Positions 35,781 to 40,285 of a stretch of 40,285 nucleotides of DNA are shown piece after piece. The notes under the pieces are model-generated. The model did no database searches. It was not told the DNA's origin and saw only the letters and a list, made by a program, of their open reading frames with translations. Source of the stretch: a virus. Location: IMG/VR virus record IMGVR_UViG_3300036771_000010, positions 1 to 40,285 of that record, one strand, 5' to 3'. The position numbers were made by a program, and so were the translations under genes. Position 1 is the first letter of the stretch, and every line of letters starts with the position of its first letter.

Positions 35781-36123
35781 ACTGAACCGCTCCCTCCAGT
35801 AACTCTTTTAAATATTCATCGGTGCAATACTCAATGCCATATTTCGTTCTAAACATACGCTCTTGCTTTGCCTTAGCAGGGTCTACCGTGAGCCTAGAGA
35901 TATTAAAGTTACTCTTAACCATACTAGCAAGGTCATCTCCAGCCTTATCAGGGTCAGATAATATGAAAGTAGGAAGCCCCATGTCTAAGGCTTCCTGAAT
36001 CTGCTCACTGATACGGTTATTCATTTTAGTACCATTAGTTACTATGGTTTGAACGTCTTTTGGGCTGTAGACTCTGCGAATAGCATTATGGTCTGACCAC
36101 CCCTCGATAATAACTGCTATCAT
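35749..36123 (-). CDS. RNase M5-like Toprim protein
   Basis: This 124-residue protein is a single Toprim domain: IIEGWSD at the start (catalytic Glu7), VTNGT (28-32), then ILSDPDKAGDDL with Asp57 and Asp59, and a C-terminal part KYGIEYCTDEYLKELL. The order NG-T/S after the first helix and the closing GIEY-x-x-D-E block fit RNase M5 (5S rRNA maturation) relatives better than primases. In phages such short Toprims may process RNA or act in DNA metabolism. AAGGAGGG lies before the ATG. Confidence 0.82.
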   Translation of the reverse strand: MIAVIIEGWSDHNAIRRVYSPKDVQTIVTNGTKMNNRISEQIQEALDMGLPTFILSDPDKAGDDLASMVKSNFNISRLTVDPAKAKQERMFRTKYGIEYCTDEYLKELLEGAVQYGRHKNMHRL

Positions 36124-36124
36124 C

Positions 36125-36520
36125 TTATACCCTCCTTGTCACCAATAAAATTGAGCCATTCTCTTTGGGTAGCCACTTAACGGACTCTATTAAATCCGTC
36201 CCAAGGAGGGTCTGTGTTACAACCTTATGAAATCTATCATTTTGTGGGTGGTCATCCGCAAAGAATGGGTACAGGTTAGCATTCATCTTAACTAATGTAT
36301 ATACTTGTACAAAATTGGTACTGACTTCTAGGAAGTGTGGCTTAGGTTCAGAACCACAAGAAACTAGACAGTCTTCTACGATAGTCATAAGCTGTATAGG
36401 ACTGTCTATCTTGTCAAGGTTACGGTGAAATTTCTCAAAGCTGGCTATAGCTTTTAAAATATCACTAACCCTGGTTGCCATAGCTTCCTCATGCTTCTTC
36501 ATTTGGTATTCATTAGTCAT
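36125..36520 (-). CDS. hypothetical protein
   Basis: This 131-residue protein begins MTNEYQMKKHEEAM. Helical first half, then a beta part (FVQVYTLVKMN) and a final strand (SILLVTRRV). I start at the ATG at 36520 behind GGGGAGAGG; it overlaps the sigma-like gene by eight bases. No family is recognised. Confidence 0.66.
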   Translation of the reverse strand: MTNEYQMKKHEEAMATRVSDILKAIASFEKFHRNLDKIDSPIQLMTIVEDCLVSCGSEPKPHFLEVSTNFVQVYTLVKMNANLYPFFADDHPQNDRFHKVVTQTLLGTDLIESVKWLPKENGSILLVTRRV

Positions 36521-37076
36521 ATAAGTCCTCTCCCCACCACTCAATTAGTCTTGCATACTCTTTGTCAAATTTCTGTATTAAGAAGTACAATCTAGCATGA
36601 AGCCTATTAGCAGGTACCCCTTCTTCCTCTGCTAACTGCTGGATAGTCTTCTGCTCTACTAGAAGCCCAATCATGAGATTTCTGTGTTTCTCTCCTAGTT
36701 GGATGTCTGGGTCAATACTATGAAGGTCAACTATACGCTGAAGCAACTCTGCATACTGGGTATCCTCCACCACAATACCATTATCATCATTGCTATACGT
36801 CTCACGGTTTATGTTCTTGTGGTACTTGTTAACCCAATGGAAGATACGTAAATCAAGCATCTTCTTAATATAGTATGGAAAGTCAACCCCACGATGGGGG
36901 TTGTATTCCGTTACTAAACTTAGGAATGTACGGTCTATTTCAGCAGACAACTCTTCCTTATCTGTGTAGTTAGCCATCTGGTCTTTGAACTTGTTGTATA
37001 TCTTTCTTCTAAGTGGCTCATACTTATTAAAGAGATATACAGGCTCAAAGTGAGTAGGAGGTGTCATATCGTTCAT
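36513..37076 (-). CDS. sigma-like transcription factor
   Basis: This 187-residue protein shows a region 2-like part (17-92: helices with FLSLVTEYNPHRGVDFPYYI and LRIFHWVNKY) and a region 4-like helix-turn-helix (about 128-172: IGLLVEQKTIQQLAEEEG, NRLHARLYFL). The order, the spacing and the length fit small phage-encoded sigma factors that redirect host RNA polymerase to middle or late promoters. No anti-sigma is seen. The ATG overlaps the upstream stop. Its target could be the genes with no sigma-70 promoter (surface and terminase units), which is inference. Confidence 0.8.
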   Translation of the reverse strand: MNDMTPPTHFEPVYLFNKYEPLRRKIYNKFKDQMANYTDKEELSAEIDRTFLSLVTEYNPHRGVDFPYYIKKMLDLRIFHWVNKYHKNINRETYSNDDNGIVVEDTQYAELLQRIVDLHSIDPDIQLGEKHRNLMIGLLVEQKTIQQLAEEEGVPANRLHARLYFLIQKFDKEYARLIEWWGEDLYD

Positions 37077-37375
37077 TCTACGTCACTAATCCTTTCTTCC
37101 CCACTGAAGATACCATTCCAGCATATGCAGGTAAAGACTTCAACCGTATAGTCCATCCCAAAGCACTCATAACTAACTCGTAGGTATCTCTCGTGAGCTT
37201 CCACTATTCTGATAACACGAACTTCCTTGGTAGAGCCACTACTAAACAGTGCACGTCTACCTTCAAGAGCCTTATACTCTTCTCTTAACTTTTTGTGTTG
37301 CTCGTCTACAGCACCAGCTACAGGAGAGCTATCTATCATAGATCGATATTGTAGTGCTTTGAGAAATTCCTTCAT
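37073..37375 (-). CDS. hypothetical protein
   Basis: This 100-residue protein begins MKEFLKALQYRSMID. A basic helix (KKLREEYKALEGRRAL) is followed by a beta part (VRVIRIVEAHERYLRVSYE) that resembles a small barrel. AATAGGAGTGG lies before the ATG. Position between ligase and the sigma-like factor suggests a role in DNA or RNA metabolism, without proof. Confidence 0.67.
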   Translation of the reverse strand: MKEFLKALQYRSMIDSSPVAGAVDEQHKKLREEYKALEGRRALFSSGSTKEVRVIRIVEAHERYLRVSYECFGMDYTVEVFTCICWNGIFSGEERISDVE

Positions 37376-37388
37376 ACATTAACCACTC

Positions 37389-38675
37389 CTATTCTTTGTC
37401 AGGACGGAATCTTATGAACTCAGGGAAACGTAGAGACTTCTTACCAGTCTTACTATTAGTAGACTCTTCTCGGTATTCAATCTCTATCACCTTGTTAATC
37501 AGTTCATTACGTCTAGCCCAAAGGTCTACACGCATCTCATCAGTGTAACCGCCACCAATAGATACCTCATTGCCTTTGTACTCAACGACTAAAGCTCCTA
37601 GTACCCCTTCATTTTTAGTTCCTTCTTTGCCCTCTTCAAATCCTACTACTTCAAGGTCAACTCTTTCTACGTCTACCACTTTTTGGATGTCACGACTACG
37701 CTTACACTTATAGGTAGCATCCAAGTCCTTAACCATAGTACCCTCATATCCCAAGGCTCTATTCTTCCTATGAATACTGAATACCTCTGCTTGAGTCTCT
37801 TCAGTGTCTTCATAGAAGATTCCATCAGGTACTACGTATTCCAAGTTCCATAAAGGAAGTTCTTGAATATACTCAGCATCTATTGATTCCATGAAGACAA
37901 TACGCTCTTCAAGGATTGCAGTACTTTCTCCTACTTCAAATTCCTCTATAGGAACAGCATCAAAGATATGGAGAATACCAATTTTGTCATCTGCTTTCTT
38001 AAAGGCAGATTTCTGTACATCGGCAAACTTACCAGAGGGTGCCATAATCTCACCGTCATATACATACCCAGCAGGTAGTTGAGCAATATCTTGTTCAATG
38101 CCAGTATAACCAGAGATTATCTTACCATTCCTAGATTTAAGAAGAACTCTTCCCCCACCGTAGTTTACAGCATTACATCTGTAACCATCTAGTTTCTTAT
38201 CAGCCATGTAACGTTTAGGATAAGTTTTCAGTGGCATAGCCAAAGCACAGGAATGCTGGTGTATAAATCCAGGGAACACTTTATTTATACTCTTAGCAGT
38301 AATGCCAATTTTAAAGTCTTTTTGGATAGACTTCATATACCACTCAGCTTCTATAAAGCCACATGTAGATATTAATCCATCTAGTGCTTCTAGTGCAGCG
38401 TTACCTGTCAGGTCTCTGCTAACTAGTAAGTTAGTAAGGAGCATATATTTATCATAGTTGTATTGAAGGTCATCATTGAATTCAATACCAAGGGGTTTAG
38501 TTTTGGACTTCTTCTTAATCCCAAATATTAAGTCTGGATGGTATGTTCTCCTTAGAATCTCCTTAAATATCAGGTTACCCTCACCTGCTCTCAGGTAATC
38601 TTCTTTAGCTGTTCTTGATGTAGTTCCACCTATCTCTGCCAACAATTGGAATGCTTCTATAATCTGATTAGTCAT
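37389..38675 (-). CDS. ATP-dependent DNA ligase
   Basis: This 428-residue protein seals nicks in double-stranded DNA. Motif I is ADKKLDGYR with the AMP-carrying Lys161; motif III is YVYDGEIM (204-211); motif IV is EGTMVKD (311-317); motif V holds KCKRSRDIQK (323-332). The C-terminal part contains GALVVEYKG and ends FIRFRPDKE, an OB-fold. The N-terminal 140 residues are helical, as in T4-type ligases. AAAGGAGAG lies before the ATG. It would join Okazaki fragments after the 5'-3' exonuclease coded just upstream. Confidence 0.95.
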   Translation of the reverse strand: MTNQIIEAFQLLAEIGGTTSRTAKEDYLRAGEGNLIFKEILRRTYHPDLIFGIKKKSKTKPLGIEFNDDLQYNYDKYMLLTNLLVSRDLTGNAALEALDGLISTCGFIEAEWYMKSIQKDFKIGITAKSINKVFPGFIHQHSCALAMPLKTYPKRYMADKKLDGYRCNAVNYGGGRVLLKSRNGKIISGYTGIEQDIAQLPAGYVYDGEIMAPSGKFADVQKSAFKKADDKIGILHIFDAVPIEEFEVGESTAILEERIVFMESIDAEYIQELPLWNLEYVVPDGIFYEDTEETQAEVFSIHRKNRALGYEGTMVKDLDATYKCKRSRDIQKVVDVERVDLEVVGFEEGKEGTKNEGVLGALVVEYKGNEVSIGGGYTDEMRVDLWARRNELINKVIEIEYREESTNSKTGKKSLRFPEFIRFRPDKE

Positions 38676-38704
38676 TTAGATAAATCTCTCCTTTCAAGGT
38701 CTCT

Positions 38705-38740
38705 GAAATAAAAGAAGGGAAGTTCTCAGAGTTTTCCCTT
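38705..38740 (-). terminator. probable rho-independent terminator
   Basis: AAGGGAA/TTCCCTT (38715-38721 with 38734-38740) is followed on the minus strand by TTCTTTTATTTC, 30 bases before the ligase start. With the next terminator at 38750 it forms a double stop. Confidence 0.55.
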
Positions 38741-38749
38741 TATTTGTCA

Positions 38750-38788
38750 TATAACACAAAATAAGAGGTCTCTCTACAGAGACCCCTC
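38750..38788 (-). terminator. rho-independent terminator
   Basis: GGTCTCT/AGAGACC (38767-38773 with 38778-38784), extended by GA/TC, is followed on the minus strand by TTATTTTGTG. The stop of the 78-residue membrane protein gene lies in its loop. Confidence 0.8.
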
Positions 38789-39010
38789 CTTTTTAGCTAG
38801 ACGATATACCAGAATGAAACTGGTTACCCAACTTAGAACCTTTATACTCCAAATAGTCAAGTTTGGAGGGTAGGTAGCGTAGTAGTCATCCAAGTCTAGG
38901 ATACCCCACCACACTACTCCTACTAGAATAAGTCCTGCCAACTGGAATAAGTAGCTGAACAGCCAGCACCACCATACTTTTTCTAAGGTGTTCCATACTC
39001 TTACTCCCAT
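38774..39010 (-). CDS. two-span membrane protein
   Basis: This 78-residue protein begins MGVRVWNTLEKVWW. Two hydrophobic stretches (about 12-38 and 51-70) separated by DDYYATYPPN suggest two membrane passes with a positive end (YRLAKKEGSL). The ATG overlaps the preceding gene's last codons and its binding site is weak, so it may be translated by coupling. Function unknown. Confidence 0.66.
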   Translation of the reverse strand: MGVRVWNTLEKVWWCWLFSYLFQLAGLILVGVVWWGILDLDDYYATYPPNLTIWSIKVLSWVTSFILVYRLAKKEGSL

Positions 39011-39429
39011 TTATGTTCTGCCACATGTACTTGGATATGGGGATTGTGACCAGGTATAATGTGGTCATATAAAGCCTTAAATCCAATAGTCTCAGCTAAG
39101 GTTTCATACTTAACTGGAAATTTCTTTAGCGCCCATGCAGGGAAGTGGGATTGCTTAAAGTGTTGCCACCATGTGGCAGGTACTTGGAAGGTAACTGTCT
39201 TCTCAAACTCTTTAGCAGGCACTCTTCTTGAGATACCCATCACATACCCACTAGCTAGACCATTGATTGCCTCTTCCATAAAGACCTCAAAGTTACCCAT
39301 ACAGGGGTCATAGTTTACATGATGAGTAACAGTCTCCCTAATACACTGTAGAGTTACTGTCCTAAATTCTGACCTTTCTAGCTGTCTCCACATATCACCT
39401 TTGGCTCTATCGTGCCACATATTACTCAT
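39001..39429 (-). CDS. hypothetical phage protein
   Basis: This 142-residue protein begins MSNMWHDRAKGD. It has the segment PATWWQHFKQSHFPAWAL followed by KKFPVKYE, which I have seen in many phage proteins of unknown function located in replication regions. Helical, with several His and Trp. The start is uncertain: three ATGs within 13 bases follow GAGGAGG, and I give the second. It overlaps the exonuclease gene by eight bases. Confidence 0.7.
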   Translation of the reverse strand: MSNMWHDRAKGDMWRQLERSEFRTVTLQCIRETVTHHVNYDPCMGNFEVFMEEAINGLASGYVMGISRRVPAKEFEKTVTFQVPATWWQHFKQSHFPAWALKKFPVKYETLAETIGFKALYDHIIPGHNPHIQVHVAEHKWE

Positions 39430-40285
39430 CATCCTCCTCTAGTGCTCGGAATACCATAGAGAACGCTAGGTACTCTGCTAAGATAGCAGCAAACTGGTTA
39501 CGCATCAGCCAGTTCTTGAAGTAGTTGCTATCGAACTCAATAGGATCATTTAGGGCTTTGTCTAGGTCATTACGGATTCCTGTGTAATCAAAGAATTTAA
39601 GATTCATAATCTTGTTATTGATACCCAGACGTTGTAGATTCTCTGGTTCAAAGATACGTGCATTAACCTTAGACTTCATTAAGGCTTTCTTCACATCACC
39701 AGTAGCACCTAGGATGTGGTCAATATGACCATATTTGTCCATCAGAGCCTTAGCTTTCTTCTCACCGATACCGTGGACACCAATAATATTATCTGATTTA
39801 TCCCCCACTAGTGCTCGGTAACCAAGATAGGCTTTCATAGTTACCCCAGTTTCATCATAGAAGTCACTGATACCAATTACTCGGTCTTTATAAGGAGTAT
39901 ACACTGACACACGCTCATTGATGAGCTGTAGCATATCCTTATCACTTGAGACAATCATAACGTTATCTTGAGTAAGCTCACAGAATGCATATATTAAATC
40001 GTCCGCTTCATGTCCATCTAGCTTAATACTGCGAACATTAATTTTAGGTAACATCTCATTAAGTTCATTTAGCTGATTAAATAGTCCTTCAAATCGCTCT
40101 TTCTCTTCAGGGTCATCACCATAACTACGATTTGCCTTATATTCGGGATATAATTCCTTACGCCATTCTGCTTTCCCACCATCGAAACACACCAAACATT
40201 TAGTAGTCTCTGGGAAGCGTTCCAGATATAACTTAATGGATTTAAGGACACCTTGCATTACACCTGTAGGCTTGCCATCCTTTGT
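39422..40285 (-). CDS. 5'-3' exonuclease, FEN/RNase H-like (start outside window)
   Basis: The frame continues in phase to the right edge (TKDGKPTGV before the Met at 40258), so at least the N-terminal metal-binding strand is missing. Visible motifs: CFDGGKAEWRKELYPEYKANR-type arch region, DGHEADDLIYAF, VSSDKDMLQL, then the helix-hairpin-helix region VGDKSDNIIGVHGIGEKKA. This is the family of T5 D15 exonuclease and of the N-terminal domain of bacterial DNA polymerase I, which removes RNA primers and flaps. The acidic end (EEDDE) is ordinary. Next to DNA ligase it completes lagging-strand processing. Confidence 0.93.
   Translation of the reverse strand, partial: TKDGKPTGVMQGVLKSIKLYLERFPETTKCLVCFDGGKAEWRKELYPEYKANRSYGDDPEEKERFEGLFNQLNELNEMLPKINVRSIKLDGHEADDLIYAFCELTQDNVMIVSSDKDMLQLINERVSVYTPYKDRVIGISDFYDETGVTMKAYLGYRALVGDKSDNIIGVHGIGEKKAKALMDKYGHIDHILGATGDVKKALMKSKVNARIFEPENLQRLGINNKIMNLKFFDYTGIRNDLDKALNDPIEFDSNYFKNWLMRNQFAAILAEYLAFSMVFRALEEDDE

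Noticed and set aside
1-40285. Prophage or temperate lifestyle
   Set aside because: No integrase, excisionase, repressor or attachment site is seen, and no host-type genes flank the region; absence in 40 kb is not proof.

Overview
The window looks like part of a virulent tailed double-stranded DNA phage of a low-GC Gram-positive (Bacillota) host. The evidence is: a large terminase subunit; a phage DNA-metabolism set (ATP-dependent DNA ligase, 5'-3' exonuclease, UvrD-type helicase, deoxynucleoside kinase, Toprim protein, sigma-like factor); surface proteins with lectin-like and Ig-like folds; near-perfect AGGAGG ribosome binding sites on almost every gene; 4-bp ATGA overlaps; and many genes under 120 codons. 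I see no integrase, repressor, portal or major capsid gene. The host genus and phage family cannot be fixed from this window. The layout (a short-gene early region with many strong promoters beside the terminase) resembles the host-takeover regions of SPO1-like phages, but that is an analogy only.

Layout. (1) 1-8.94 kb, leftward: a lipoprotein, small unknown genes, four similar-sized proteins of about 110 residues (at least two are visible paralogs), an HNH endonuclease, a 614-residue protein with a GNAT-like domain, the large terminase subunit and three genes upstream of it. (2) 8.94-10.0 kb, non-coding: an AT-rich stretch with a strong palindrome, a GC-richer structured island, and repeated sequences. 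(3) 10.0-17.8 kb, the early region: two rightward and three leftward short operons of small unknown genes. Each starts at a near-identical promoter (TTGA, 17 bp, often CGTGn, then an A/T-rich -10, usually preceded by ACGTCC). (4) 17.9-19.5 kb, leftward: zinc-binding small proteins and a 237-residue protein resembling small terminase subunits. (5) 19.5-20.5 kb, non-coding and densely folded: TCCGCT repeats, a long interrupted hairpin, and a candidate leftward non-coding RNA with its own promoter and terminator. (6) 20.5-23.05 kb: a LamG-like/Ig-like virion-surface cluster. (7) 23.3-40.3 kb, leftward: small unknown genes, a sirtuin, a UvrD/PcrA helicase, tandem zinc proteins, deoxynucleoside kinase, RNase M5-like Toprim protein, sigma-like factor, DNA ligase and a FEN-type exonuclease cut by the right edge.

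The most unusual material is in the early region. Three paralogous proteins (10128, 11553, 16889) each carry two copies of a helix-loop-helix unit that looks SAP/HeH-like. Each is the first gene of its operon and is followed directly by a two-hairpin intercistronic RNA element. That element occurs at least five times, with compensatory base changes, always ending in a nearly constant ribosome binding site. Six dispersed DNA repeats in one genomic orientation lie at the operon borders whatever the direction of transcription. Together these suggest a duplicated early-gene system with its own regulatory RNA and possibly its own DNA sites and binding proteins. The functional link is my inference.

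Seven genes here are shorter than about 60 codons and easy to miss: 3087-3251, 10922-11068, 13527-13703, 18302-18472, 22904-23050, 25302-25478 and 25770-25892.
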